Source: Sphingobium sp. AP49
Lineage (GTDB): Bacteria; Pseudomonadota; Alphaproteobacteria; Sphingomonadales; Sphingomonadaceae
DNA length: 64,000 nucleotides
Reading direction: 5' to 3'
NCBI RefSeq assembly: GCF_000281715.2
Contig: NZ_CP124576.1
Coordinates: forward strand, 69,501-133,500
The position numbers and the translations under genes were made by a program. Positions 50,258 to 57,999 of the stretch are shown one piece after another; position 1 is the stretch's first letter; each line of letters opens with the position of its first letter. The notes under the pieces were generated by a model. That model was not told the DNA's origin, ran no database searches, and saw only the letters and a program-made list of their open reading frames with translations.

Positions 50258-50515
50258 ATGGCACAGGCGCAGAACGAGACAGATCGTAATTACGATGCGT
50301 TCCTGGCCCAGCTCCCGCAGATAATCGATAAACATGCAGGATTTTACGCACTGATGCATGAGTGCGAGATCGTCGGCTATTACGGCGGCTCGCTGGAGGC
50401 AACGATTGCTGGTGCGAAGAAGTTTGGGGTGGGGGCGTTCTCTGTCCAAGAAGTGACAGAAGAGCCGGAGCATTTGGGGTTCTATTCCTATGTTGGTGGC
50501 TCGGGGCAGTGTTGA
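50258..50515 (+). CDS. DUF5678-like small protein
   Basis: An 85-residue protein with the DUF5678-type pattern: LPQIIDKHAGFYALMHECEI, then VGYYGGSLEATIAGAKKFG, that is a short strand pair with a Gly turn followed by a helix. It ends in an aromatic, Gly-rich tail. GAAGCAGGAG precedes the start. It overlaps the retropepsin gene by 26 bases in another frame. The segment reads less GC-rich than neighbouring core genes. The role is unknown; it may be a partner, substrate or inhibitor of the protease. Confidence 0.65.
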   Translation: MAQAQNETDRNYDAFLAQLPQIIDKHAGFYALMHECEIVGYYGGSLEATIAGAKKFGVGAFSVQEVTEEPEHLGFYSYVGGSGQC

Positions 50516-50954
50516 AAATCGGCAAGTAATCGTAAAAATTGGATTTCAGCCATTTGTCCCTGAGGCAATGGATGTGCGTCCATCTCCAACGATGCTGGAA
50601 ATACCGGTTCACGAGTATCGAGCCCTTGTCGATACGGGGGCCCAGCGCACATGCTTGTGTCGCAATGTGATTGCCCAACAGGGGCTAAGGCATCACGGGA
50701 AGCGACCGATACAGAACGTCCATGGGGTTGAACGCCACTATCTTTATTGGGTTCAGATGGGCTTTTTCTGCGAAAGCTTGTCTTCACTGAATGATGGGCC
50801 AGGGCAAGCTACATATTTTGGTACGGAGCAGCCAACAGAGGTCATCGATATCGCTGATAACTATTGGTTTGATGCGATCATCGGTATGGATTTCCTCAGC
50901 CAGACCGACTTCCGGATGGATCGAGAGGGGACATTCTCAATTCGGGTAGATTGA
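50490..50954 (+). CDS. retropepsin-like aspartic protease
   Basis: A 154-residue single-domain protein with clan AA features: the catalytic loop ALVDTGAQ (Asp48-Thr49-Gly50) preceded by EIPVHEYR, and the hydrophobic-hydrophobic-Gly motif DAIIGMDFLS at residues 128-137. One copy per chain means it would act as a homodimer, as retroviral proteases do. No signal peptide or membrane segment is visible, unlike periplasmic PerP-type enzymes. It is coupled to the DUF5678-like gene. Activity is inferred from motifs. Confidence 0.78.
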   Translation: MLVARGSVENRQVIVKIGFQPFVPEAMDVRPSPTMLEIPVHEYRALVDTGAQRTCLCRNVIAQQGLRHHGKRPIQNVHGVERHYLYWVQMGFFCESLSSLNDGPGQATYFGTEQPTEVIDIADNYWFDAIIGMDFLSQTDFRMDREGTFSIRVD

Positions 50955-50985
50955 ATCTGATGACCCCACCTTCCAAACAGGTGGG

Positions 50986-51657
50986 TCAGTCTTGTGCGTG
51001 TTGCACAGCCTCTTGGATTTGAGCGGTAAGGACGAAAAGGAAATCACCCAGAGATTGGGCAAATCGAACCGATCGGGCAGCTTCTTCTGCAGAAACATGT
51101 GGGTTCTCTTCATCCGCGTGTCGAGGCCGATTTGATCCGAGGCGGACGCTATGAGCCCAGTCCGCCATGCCTTTTGTGAGCAGGCTATCGGCTTGAGCCT
51201 TATCAATCCGTTGGTAAAGCGATCCTTCCTTATAGCCTAGATGCTTCAGCATGGCATCGACAGCGCTCCCTGCCATGACAGCGGCGGCGTCAGGAGCGTG
51301 TAGGGTTTCAAATGCTTGCTCTAAAAAGCGCTTAGCGATCGACGGAATCGAATCCGAGATGGTGGGCGGAGCTGGATAGATCGCGTGCAACTCTGGCTCT
51401 TGACTGGTCCCGATGGTGTCCCCAGGCGTTCCGCAGGCGGTGACGATGGAGCCGCAGCTGTTGCAGCGGTAAGCGGCCCATTTTTGCGGGCGGGCTCCGT
51501 CCCCCCGGGGTGACCCGCTAACATCAGTTTGCCAGACGCGCGCTAACGTCGGGTCTGCTTTAGCGCAGTAGGGGCAGCGGCTCACACCCTGCAGAATCAT
51601 CGTGAGTCTTTGGCGCTGTCTAAATTGTTCCAGCGCTTCTTTTAAGGGATCTGCCAC
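50986..51657 (-). CDS. DUF4145 protein with N-terminal zinc ribbon
   Basis: A 223-residue protein. CPYC (Cys28, Cys31) and CNSC (Cys65, Cys68) form a zinc ribbon. The C-terminal DUF4145-type helical domain has MAGSAVDAMLKHLGYKEGSLYQRIDKA, then VRLGSNRPRHADEENPHVSAEEAA, where the family R..GN..aH motif is seen. DUF4145 proteins are common on mobile elements and beside restriction or defence genes, but their function is unsettled. It is 9 bases downstream of the RHH gene, so they are one operon. Confidence 0.78.
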   Translation of the reverse strand: MADPLKEALEQFRQRQRLTMILQGVSRCPYCAKADPTLARVWQTDVSGSPRGDGARPQKWAAYRCNSCGSIVTACGTPGDTIGTSQEPELHAIYPAPPTISDSIPSIAKRFLEQAFETLHAPDAAAVMAGSAVDAMLKHLGYKEGSLYQRIDKAQADSLLTKGMADWAHSVRLGSNRPRHADEENPHVSAEEAARSVRFAQSLGDFLFVLTAQIQEAVQHAQD

Positions 51658-51666
51658 GCATGCCTC

Positions 51667-51858
51667 TCAAGCTTTAAGCAATGTCATTCCGAGCCGCATG
51701 AGCTTGCGCACCGCCTCCGGCCGAGTCGGTTCATCGTCCTGAGCGGCAATCCATGAATCGAGCGCGGTCAAATCCGCCTCATTAAGGCGGACGGTGATAG
51801 GTTTGCCCACTCCAGTTGCAGGGCGCCCGATCTTTTTGGTGTCAGAAATGTTTGACAT
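51667..51858 (-). CDS. ribbon-helix-helix DNA-binding protein
   Basis: A 63-residue CopG/MetJ-type protein. PITVRLNEADLTALDSWIA gives the strand and first helix, and RPEAVRKLMRLGMTLL the second helix. Such proteins dimerise and bind short repeats, often repressing their own operon. TGTCAGAAATG and TGTCAGAAAGTG at 51839 and 51871 could be operator half sites. Paired with the DUF4145 gene, it could be an autoregulator or the antitoxin of a two-gene module; both are inference. Confidence 0.78.
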   Translation of the reverse strand: MSNISDTKKIGRPATGVGKPITVRLNEADLTALDSWIAAQDDEPTRPEAVRKLMRLGMTLLKA

Positions 51859-51954
51859 GCACATTTATTGATGTCAGAAAGTGCAAGCTGACGCAAGGCT
51901 CCTACACCTCGCGCCAGCTCTGACCGCAACCCCTGTTCGAGAGGGATTGAAGCT

Positions 51955-52605
51955 ATGAACGACCTAGCATTGTCTAGGCGCGCCGTCACGCGCGCGCTTT
52001 TCCTACTCCCTACCGCTGCTGTTCCTGCTGCTGCCGTCGCGGCGCCGGCATTTGTCTGCAGCCCAGCATCAACCAGTCCTGAGATGGCGGCCGCAATTAC
52101 TGCCTTCCGCGCCGCCCAGGCGGCAAGCGACCGCCATGGCAAGGTGATTGAGGATCCGGCATGGGAAGCTTTGCGCCAATGCCGCGACGCAATCCCTCAT
52201 CGCACCACCGCGAGCGGCTTCGAATATCGCGGGGCGGTCAGGCATATGTCGACGGATCGCGCCGCTGACGTGGGCGCCGCCAAGGCGGCATGGCGGGCTG
52301 CGACGGCCGATCTTATGTCCGAAGACTATGCGCGCACCTGCGCTGAGCTTCGTGGCCTGATCGAATGGCGCGAAGCGGAAGAGATCCGCGCGCGACACCG
52401 GCTCAACATCAATTCGATAGTCGCAGAGAGCAATCGCCTCAGTGATGCCAGCGCCGATGCCCTCTATGATGTCGAGAACTTCGCTGTGGCGACGATCGCT
52501 GATCTGATCGCCAAGGTTGAGCTGATCGAAGAGACGGATGGACAGGTCGACATCGAAGTTTTGCTGCGTGACCTGCGCCGCATTGCTGGGGAGGTCGTGG
52601 CATGA
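51955..52605 (+). CDS. island protein with Tat-like signal, 216 aa
   Basis: A 216-residue protein starting with SRRAVTRALFLLPTAAVPAAAVAA in two parts: a twin-arginine motif and a hydrophobic stretch ending in AAPA. The rest is helical and charged with conserved-looking Trp and Arg (IEDPAWEALRQCRDAI, ELRGLIEWREAEEIRARHRL). Similar proteins with a Tat-like leader recur in sphingomonad prophages beside small genes; no function is known to me. Its stop overlaps the next start (ATGA). Confidence 0.6.
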   Translation: MNDLALSRRAVTRALFLLPTAAVPAAAVAAPAFVCSPASTSPEMAAAITAFRAAQAASDRHGKVIEDPAWEALRQCRDAIPHRTTASGFEYRGAVRHMSTDRAADVGAAKAAWRAATADLMSEDYARTCAELRGLIEWREAEEIRARHRLNINSIVAESNRLSDASADALYDVENFAVATIADLIAKVELIEETDGQVDIEVLLRDLRRIAGEVVA

Positions 52606-52808
52606 TCGACTTCAATCCCACAGACTGGATTCGCAGCTTCATCGCTGTCGGAGGCACGATCTATCTTAGCGCGGACGGCGTTCGCATCGGGTACTCGCCG
52701 GAGAACGAGGTAGCTACCGAAGCCGTCCGGGCAATCGGGCGCGAGCCGGAAAGCTGGAGGGCAGTGAAGGCTCAGCTCTCGGTATTCACCAGGGAGGCTC
52801 GCGCATGA
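52602..52808 (+). CDS. small island protein, 68 aa
   Basis: A 68-residue soluble protein coupled to both neighbours by ATGA overlaps. It has a beta-type middle (GGTIYLSADGVRIGYSPE) and a C-terminal helix. No domain recognised. The tight overlaps show it belongs to the same rightward operon as the genes at 51955 and 52805. Confidence 0.55.
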   Translation: MIDFNPTDWIRSFIAVGGTIYLSADGVRIGYSPENEVATEAVRAIGREPESWRAVKAQLSVFTREARA

Positions 52809-53128
52809 TCGTCTATCGCCAGAACTATGCCGCGCTAACCTTCGTGCCGAAGCCGCGGAAGCGTAAGCCGATCCTGAGCATCCGCCCGCGCCGCGTTCGT
52901 GGTCGGCGGAAGCCCGATGCGCCAGCCGGTGCGACGCGGCCGGCCTTCGACCTGCTTAGCCGGATAGACGAAATCCGCGATCGGCATAGGCTCAGTGACA
53001 GCGCGATCGGCCGCCAAGCGGTCAATGATCCGAATCTGGTCTACGCCTTGCGCGACGGCCGGCGGATCAGGGAGCAGACGCGAGCGAGGATCGTGGCTTG
53101 CCTCGACCTGATCGAGGGAGGGCGCTGA
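52805..53128 (+). CDS. basic island protein, helix-turn-helix-like, paralogue 1
   Basis: A 107-residue, very basic protein. The second half (RHRLSDSAIGRQAVNDPNLV, then YALRDGRRIREQTRARIVAC) aligns with residues 50-90 of the gene at 53546, sharing S-x-IG/FGR-xVNDP-LV-LR-GR. The spacing suggests a DNA-binding helix-turn-helix similar to XRE-type domains. The basic N-terminus adds nucleic-acid binding potential. Probably a regulator; not assignable to a named family. Confidence 0.6.
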   Translation: MIVYRQNYAALTFVPKPRKRKPILSIRPRRVRGRRKPDAPAGATRPAFDLLSRIDEIRDRHRLSDSAIGRQAVNDPNLVYALRDGRRIREQTRARIVACLDLIEGGR

Positions 53129-53129
53129 T

Positions 53130-53552
53130 ATGGCGAGTAGAGCCCCAAAGCCCCTGCCCTATCGCCCGCGCCACCGACGGACCTGGCTGCGACGTCACGA
53201 CCGCCGGCGCGCGCAACCGGTTCCGACCGTTGCAGCCATGCTGACGGCCTTTCCGGTCCTTCGCCGCACCGAACTGGAGCGGATCGCGCATCGGGCGATC
53301 GACCGGATGGATGAGATCGACGGCGATCCCGATCTGGAATGGAGCGGCGACGAGTTCGATACCGGCAATAGCGAGGACGAGCAGTTGACCGACAACGCGC
53401 TCCTGCCAGCCGGTCCCGGTTGCCCGATCAGCGACCCCGGCGGGGGCAATGTCGAGGATGAGGGGCAGATCAACGAGATCGAGCCCTACACCGGCCCGAT
53501 AGCAGGGCCAGGATCGCGCGACATCGCAACGGAGAGGGCGTCGCCATGCTGA
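53130..53552 (+). CDS. island protein with basic head and acidic tail, 140 aa
   Basis: A 140-residue protein: a basic N-terminus (RPRHRRTWLRRHDRRRAQ), a short helix (TELERIAHRAIDRMDEIDG) and a low-complexity acidic, Gly/Pro-rich tail that is probably disordered. It starts one base after the previous stop and overlaps the next gene by 7 bases. No family recognised; it may be a junction-region or bridging protein. Confidence 0.5.
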   Translation: MASRAPKPLPYRPRHRRTWLRRHDRRRAQPVPTVAAMLTAFPVLRRTELERIAHRAIDRMDEIDGDPDLEWSGDEFDTGNSEDEQLTDNALLPAGPGCPISDPGGGNVEDEGQINEIEPYTGPIAGPGSRDIATERASPC

Positions 53553-54241
53553 TCCGGCGCCACAACGCCGAGGATCAGCGGCTGCTTCCGCTTGTCGAGC
53601 CTGATGCAATCCCCCTTTCTGGGGATAGCCCAAAGGGCGGCCGGCAGGCGCAGGACGCAAGCTACCTTTCTCCGATCCTTCTGGAGATCGAAAGGAGGCT
53701 CAGAGCGACGGGAATGTCCGCCAGCCGATTCGGGCGTCTATCGGTCAACGATCCGCGCTTGGTGCATGATCTGAGGCGTGGCCGTGACCCGTCTTCGCGT
53801 ATCGTTGCCCGAGTGCGGGCATTCATGGCCAAGGAGGCCAGCGAAAACGCTAGTGGGCGGGATGGTGGGGAAGAAATCCCGGTGGCGGAAAAAATGCCAC
53901 CTTTTCAACATTATAGAAGGAAAGGTGGCGGAGACGGAGGGATTCGAACCCTCGGTAGCCCCTTAAGGCTACGACGGTTTAGCAAACCGCTGGTTTCAGC
54001 CACTCACCCACGTCTCCGCACGAATTTGCCTACCGGAAACCGGGAGGCAGTGGCTAGGCGACGGGCTATAGCGACGGCTTTGATCCATGGCAACGGTCCT
54101 TCGATACGAAATTTCACGGTTTTTTGCGCCAACGGATTCGATCTGGCCCGGAATCGACTCGGGTCGCCGTTCGTTCATTGTCGTTTCAGCTTCGGGGCCG
54201 ATAATCTGGAGGATGGTTCAAGAGCGGGTTTCGGGGAGTAG
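53546..54241 (+). CDS. helix-turn-helix-like paralogue 2, C-terminus altered by integration
   Basis: The first ~131 residues are island-encoded and carry the same SxSRFGRLSVNDPRLVHDLR motif as the 52805 gene. The frame then crosses the attachment core, the antisense strand of tRNA-Ser and chromosomal sequence, adding about 100 unrelated residues before the stop at 54241. In the excised circle, the frame joins to GGCCGCCGGGAATCGAACTAA-type sequence of the other end and would stop six codons after the core, giving about 137 residues. The natural protein is thus the short form. Confidence 0.6.
   Translation: MLIRRHNAEDQRLLPLVEPDAIPLSGDSPKGGRQAQDASYLSPILLEIERRLRATGMSASRFGRLSVNDPRLVHDLRRGRDPSSRIVARVRAFMAKEASENASGRDGGEEIPVAEKMPPFQHYRRKGGGDGGIRTLGSPLRLRRFSKPLVSATHPRLRTNLPTGNREAVARRRAIATALIHGNGPSIRNFTVFCANGFDLARNRLGSPFVHCRFSFGADNLEDGSRAGFGE
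53925..53940. repeat. attachment site copy at the tRNA (attR)
   Basis: GTGGCGGAGACGGAGG, the second copy of the 16-bp core, forms the 3' end of the intact tRNA-Ser gene. Just inside the island lies GCCACCTTT...AAAGGTGGC (53896-53929), a 9-bp inverted repeat that may be a recombinase-binding or terminator structure. Confidence 0.85.
53926..54017 (-). tRNA. tRNA-Ser(GCU)
   Basis: A 92-base class II tRNA with encoded CCA. The acceptor GGAGACG pairs with CGTCTCC, the D-arm has GTGGGTGAGTGG, the anticodon loop is TTGCTAA (anticodon GCT), there is a long variable arm as expected for serine, and the T-loop is GGTTCGAATCC. It reads AGC and AGU codons. The island is inserted at its 3' end, but the tRNA remains complete. 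Confidence 0.95.
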
Positions 54242-54247
54242 CGGGCA

Positions 54248-55066
54248 ATGATCGGCAGTTTGGGACGCAAGGGCGTCCGCTTCGCATGGGTTGGTACCCT
54301 GATGGCGGTGCTGGGCGGGCTCATGCTATCGCCCGTTGCGGGCGCACAGATTCGCACAGTCGATCCGAATACGGCGATCGATTCTGATCTGGCGCCTCCG
54401 CCGGTTCAAAACGGCGCGCCCACCGATCCCGGTATCGATTCCAGTGCTTCCACGCCTCCCCCTGCGTCTGCCGCGTCCGGTGCCTATGGCGCCGTGCCCG
54501 ATAACAGCAGCGTGGCGGGCGGGGCCACTGCGACCGGCGCGCCGGTTACCGTCAATTCGCCGCCGGCTGCCCTGACCCCGGGCGAATCCTATCAGGAAGA
54601 CGATCTGATCGGCGCGGCAGAGGGTGTGTTCGGCAAGGGCGCGGAAGGTCTGGCGGGCATCATAGAGAAGATTTTGAAGGATCAGGGCCGGCCCAACGCC
54701 TATATTTCCGGTCGCGAGGCATCGGGCGCCTTCGTCGTTGGCCTGCGCTATGGGTCTGGAACGTTGAATCACAAGATCGAGGGCAAGCGCGAAGTCTATT
54801 GGACCGGTCCCTCGATCGGCTTCGATGTGGGCGGCAACGCGGCCAATACCTTTGTCCTCGTCTATAATCTTTATGATAGCCAGGATCTCTACCACCGTTT
54901 CCCGGCCGCCGAAGGCACGGCCTATCTGGTGGGTGGGTTCACTGCCAGCTACCTGCGCTGGGGCAGCGTGGTGCTCATCCCGATCCGTCTGGGCGTCGGT
55001 TATCGGCTAGGCATCAATGCGGGCTATATGAAGTTCACGGAGAAGCGGAACTGGCTGCCTTTTTGA
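54248..55066 (+). CDS. DUF1134 family exported protein
   Basis: A 272-residue protein with a signal peptide (about residues 1-34, AGA-Q cleavage), a disordered Pro/Ser/Ala linker to about 115, and the DUF1134 domain (DLIGAAEGVFGKGAEGLAGI, ISGREASGAFVVGLRYGSG, PSIGFDVGGNAANTFVLVYN, RLGVGYRLGINAGYMKFT). This glycine-rich beta fold is highly conserved in alphaproteobacteria, possibly membrane-associated like Ysc84/SYLF-type proteins. Function unknown. It is convergent with dinB with a 5-base gap. Confidence 0.88.
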   Translation: MIGSLGRKGVRFAWVGTLMAVLGGLMLSPVAGAQIRTVDPNTAIDSDLAPPPVQNGAPTDPGIDSSASTPPPASAASGAYGAVPDNSSVAGGATATGAPVTVNSPPAALTPGESYQEDDLIGAAEGVFGKGAEGLAGIIEKILKDQGRPNAYISGREASGAFVVGLRYGSGTLNHKIEGKREVYWTGPSIGFDVGGNAANTFVLVYNLYDSQDLYHRFPAAEGTAYLVGGFTASYLRWGSVVLIPIRLGVGYRLGINAGYMKFTEKRNWLPF

Positions 55067-55071
55067 GACGG

Positions 55072-56166
55072 TCACAGCAGGGGAAGCTGGGCGCCATGGC
55101 CGGCGCCTTCCCCGTCCTCCTCGCCTTCCAGATTATGGACGCCCAAGCCCAGCAGGCGGGCGCCTATGCGAAGCGGTAATTGTGCCCGCAACAGGCCGCG
55201 TCCGGTTTCCATCAATTGTTCGAGCGAGCGCACGGGCGCAGTGAAGCTGCGCGACCGCGTGATGATACGGAAATCCGCGAACTTCACTTTCAGCACCACG
55301 GTTCGTCCATAGGCCTGCGCCTTGTCGATCCGGTTCCAGAGATTATCCGCGATCCGATTGATCTCTTGCACCAGCGCCTCTTCGGTCACCAGGTCTTCGA
55401 GGAAGGTGTCCTCGACGCTCACCGACTTGCGTTCCTGTCGTTCGTGAACCGGCCGGTCATCCTCGCCCCGCGCAGCGCGATAATAGAAGAGGGCGCTGCT
55501 GCCGAACTGTGCTTGGAGGAAGGACAGGTCTCGATCGCGCAGGTCGGCGCCGGTCTGGATGCCGAGCTTGTGCATCCGTTCGGCGGTGACAGGGCCGATA
55601 CCATGTATCCGCCGTACCGGCATGCCTGCCATGAACGCCGCCCCCTCGGCCGGCCGTACCACGCATAGTCCGTCGGGCTTGTTCTGGTCGGACGCCAGCT
55701 TGGCGATCAGCTTATTGTAGGACACGCCGGCTGAGGCGGTCAGCCCGGTCTCCTCGCGGATCAGCCGCCTTATCTCCTGTGCCACCAGGGTTGCCGATGC
55801 GATGCCGGGCTTGTTCTGGGTCACATCGAGATAGGCCTCATCGAGCGAAAGAGGCTGCACCATGTCGGTGAAGCGCCCGAAGATCGCGCGGATCTGGGCG
55901 GAAACGGCACGATAGACCTCAAAGCGGGGTTTCACGAACAACAGGTCGGGACATAGGCGCCGGGCGCGTGCGCCCGGCATGGCGGACCGGACCCCGAATT
56001 TACGCGCCTCATAACTGCAGGTGGCGACCACGCCGCGCGGGCCACCGCCACCAACCGCTATGGCCTTGCCGCGCAGGCTTGGATCGTCGCGCTGCTCGAC
56101 CGACGCGTAAAAGGCATCCATGTCGACATGGATGATCTTGCGCGTCGCGAGCGGTGAGAAGTCCAT
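55072..56166 (-). CDS. dinB: DNA polymerase IV (Y family)
   Basis: A 364-residue translesion polymerase. The palm starts RKIIHVDMDAFYASVEQRDD with the catalytic Asp15, SLDEAYLD holds the second acidic pair, SAGVSYNKLIAKLASDQNKPDG is the thumb/finger link, and RRIHGIGPVTAERMHKLGI is the helix-hairpin-helix. The little-finger domain follows, and the chain ends GAQLPLL, a beta-clamp-binding motif. The start at 56166 follows the family; the frame is open to 56265 over the yceD end. An imperfect LexA-like site lies upstream. Confidence 0.95.
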   Translation of the reverse strand: MDFSPLATRKIIHVDMDAFYASVEQRDDPSLRGKAIAVGGGGPRGVVATCSYEARKFGVRSAMPGARARRLCPDLLFVKPRFEVYRAVSAQIRAIFGRFTDMVQPLSLDEAYLDVTQNKPGIASATLVAQEIRRLIREETGLTASAGVSYNKLIAKLASDQNKPDGLCVVRPAEGAAFMAGMPVRRIHGIGPVTAERMHKLGIQTGADLRDRDLSFLQAQFGSSALFYYRAARGEDDRPVHERQERKSVSVEDTFLEDLVTEEALVQEINRIADNLWNRIDKAQAYGRTVVLKVKFADFRIITRSRSFTAPVRSLEQLMETGRGLLRAQLPLRIGARLLGLGVHNLEGEEDGEGAGHGAQLPLL

Positions 56167-56188
56167 GGCTGGCCTTATGCCACCATGG

Positions 56189-56203
56189 GAACGAAAGGGA
56201 AAC
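56189..56203 (-). promoter_or_regulatory. imperfect LexA-like box upstream of dinB
   Basis: GAAC-N7-AAAC lies 23 bases before the dinB start. One half site deviates by one base from GAAC-N7-GAAC. Given the usual SOS control of dinB it may be functional, but the match is imperfect. Confidence 0.35.
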
Positions 56204-56215
56204 AGGTCGTGGGCG

Positions 56216-56758
56216 TCAGTTCTTTTTGCCCTTGTCGGCCCGCGCCATTCCCAGCAACGCAGCAAAGGGGCTGGCCTGTTCCTCGGTCATCACTCCGGCC
56301 TCGCGTAGATAGGCGTCGGCCTCCGCTGCACGGGGATAAGGGTCCATTGCCAGCGCCACTGTTTCGGCCACCGCCTCGCCCATGTCGATGACATTGCCGT
56401 CATAACCGATCGTATCGCAATCCTCGGCATCCAGTTCCAGTTCTTCGCCTTCGGGCGGTTCTCCACTTTCCAGCACGAAGCGCAGCACGAAATCGGTATC
56501 GATTCTCTCGGGCACCGCCAGGCCGGTTGCGACGCAAGGCTGAGCCAGTTCCGCCCGGACATGGCCGCGCGCCATGATCGTGCCACTCTCCGCGTTCAAC
56601 CGATAGTCCGCTTCCAGCAGATCGAGTGCCAACAGGGAGAAACGACGCATCAGTGCGGCACGTTCTTCGGCATTGGCGCTGATAGTCACCAGGCTGTCGC
56701 CCAGTTTGCCTAGCTGGTCGGTGCGCACAGGCCGCGAAAATTCTATAGGGTTGGTCAT
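56216..56758 (-). CDS. yceD: YceD family protein (DUF177)
   Basis: A 180-residue DUF177 protein. It begins EFSRPVRTDQLG, the centre has the redox-like substitution region LAQPCVATGLAVPERIDTDF with one cysteine, and the acidic block ELDAEDCDTIGYDGNVIDMGEAVAETVALAMDPYP is diagnostic. Homologues act in 23S rRNA accumulation (E. coli YceD) or plastid ribosome assembly. In many bacteria it precedes rpmF-plsX; here it follows the UQCC-type gene with an ATGA overlap. Confidence 0.88.
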   Translation of the reverse strand: MTNPIEFSRPVRTDQLGKLGDSLVTISANAEERAALMRRFSLLALDLLEADYRLNAESGTIMARGHVRAELAQPCVATGLAVPERIDTDFVLRFVLESGEPPEGEELELDAEDCDTIGYDGNVIDMGEAVAETVALAMDPYPRAAEADAYLREAGVMTEEQASPFAALLGMARADKGKKN

Positions 56759-57282
56759 CCAAGGTCTCCAGCCAGCAAGGCGTCACGGGTCAGGCAGCCC
56801 AGCCGCACCCAACGTTCCCGCAATGCACCTTCAACATGGCAGAGGGCATCAGCGGAAGGGGTGTCACCGCGATACAGGTTGCGGCGCAGCGCATCCTCCA
56901 GATCGCCCTCATCCGTCAAGGCCGCGCGATAGGCGCTCAACCGCCCGCCCAGCGCGCTCATCATGCGGCCGATATGCTTGCCCACCACGACGTCGCCGAT
57001 CCCCTCCTGGCGCAGTTGTCCGTCCATGTCGTCAACGAACAATTCGGTCAGCCACACGCTTTCCGGCGTTGCGCCCAGTGCTTCCAGACGGATCAATATT
57101 TGCGCGAGGACCGCGATGATCATGTCGAACCGGCCATCCAACGTGTCTGGCACGCCGCCCTGCAGATACCAGTGCGGTTGTCGCCCTTCGGCTATGATCG
57201 CATGATAGAGCGGCATCAGTCCGGCCTTCGGATCGTCGCGACCCAGCAGGCGCTTGAGGAAGGAAGGACGGGATTGGGACAT
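56755..57282 (-). CDS. ubiquinol-cytochrome c chaperone family protein (UQCC1/CBP3)
   Basis: A 175-residue protein of the Ubiq_cyt_C_chap family, homologous to mitochondrial CBP3/UQCC1, which assists assembly of the cytochrome bc1 complex. Family features are LMPLYHAIIAEGRQPHWYLQGGVPDTLDGRFDM and VVGKHIGRMMSALGGRLSAYRAAL. It is coupled to yceD by a 4-base overlap and divergent from bamE, the usual alphaproteobacterial order. No bc1 genes are in the window. Confidence 0.9.
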   Translation of the reverse strand: MSQSRPSFLKRLLGRDDPKAGLMPLYHAIIAEGRQPHWYLQGGVPDTLDGRFDMIIAVLAQILIRLEALGATPESVWLTELFVDDMDGQLRQEGIGDVVVGKHIGRMMSALGGRLSAYRAALTDEGDLEDALRRNLYRGDTPSADALCHVEGALRERWVRLGCLTRDALLAGDLG

Positions 57283-57444
57283 GGGTTGCCGTCTTTTCGT
57301 GATGGAATGTTGGCCAGCAGACTATGCCGGCGCGTGCGCCCCTTGCCGGGGCCTGCGCATTTCCATATTGATCGGCGAGCCGCCCGATGCAATGGCGGCT
57401 TTATGTTTCTTGAGTTCGCGGGCCTGTCCCCGCAGGAGAAGACC

Positions 57445-57957
57445 ATGCGCAAGTTTAGCCGCCAGTCCCGCTGCGGGCGAATCCTGCTCGCCGCCGGCCT
57501 CGGTGCGGTATTGATGGGCGCATCGGGCTGCACCCGCATCCGTACGCACCAGGGTTATCAGGTCGACAAGCTGCTGGTGGACTCGGTCCAACCCGGCATC
57601 GACAATCGCGCCTCTGTCGAAGGCACGCTGGGACGGCCGAGCTTCGCCGCGCAGTGGGGTGATGCCGACTGGTATTATGTCTCGCGCGATATGCGGTCGC
57701 TCGCCTTCTCCAATCCCAAGCCGGCGTCGCAAACGATCCTGCATGTTCGCTTCGATGCGGCGGGTAATGTCGTGGCCGTTGACCGCATGGGCCTGGAACA
57801 GGTCGCGCATATTTCGCCGAGTGGTGACAAGACGCCGACCCTGGGTCGCCATCGCAGCCTGTTCGACGAGATTTTCGGCAATATCGGCGCAGTCGGCGCT
57901 GGTGGGATGGGCGGCCAGGGTGGCGCTGGTCCAGGCGGCGGCCCCAACGGCAGCTGA
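57445..57957 (+). CDS. bamE: outer membrane protein assembly factor BamE (SmpA/OmlA)
   Basis: A 170-residue lipoprotein component of the BAM complex. The lipobox GASGC gives Cys29 as the anchor, and the SmpA/OmlA domain has IRTHQGYQVDKLLVDSVQPG and SRASVEGTLGRPSF-type sequence, then DADWYYVSRDM. The last 25 residues are a Gly-rich tail. CAGGAGAAGACC precedes the start at 57445. It ends 42 bases before the convergent eCIS-type operon. Confidence 0.9.
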   Translation: MRKFSRQSRCGRILLAAGLGAVLMGASGCTRIRTHQGYQVDKLLVDSVQPGIDNRASVEGTLGRPSFAAQWGDADWYYVSRDMRSLAFSNPKPASQTILHVRFDAAGNVVAVDRMGLEQVAHISPSGDKTPTLGRHRSLFDEIFGNIGAVGAGGMGGQGGAGPGGGPNGS

Positions 57958-57999
57958 TCTGCATAGCGGGTACGGATGTGATGCCGGCATTGGGCCGGC

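Larger units (their letters stand above)
43752..53940. mobile_element. integrated genomic island / prophage remnant in tRNA-Ser(GCU)
   Basis: About 10.2 kb bounded by a 16-bp direct repeat of the tRNA-Ser 3' end (43752-43767 and 53925-53940). It carries a tyrosine integrase at the left end, an excisionase-like HTH gene, a tape-measure remnant, phage-type small genes and several unknown accessory genes. No terminase, capsid, portal or replication genes are visible, so it is a decayed prophage or satellite. The integrase is at the end far from the intact tRNA. Confidence 0.85.
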
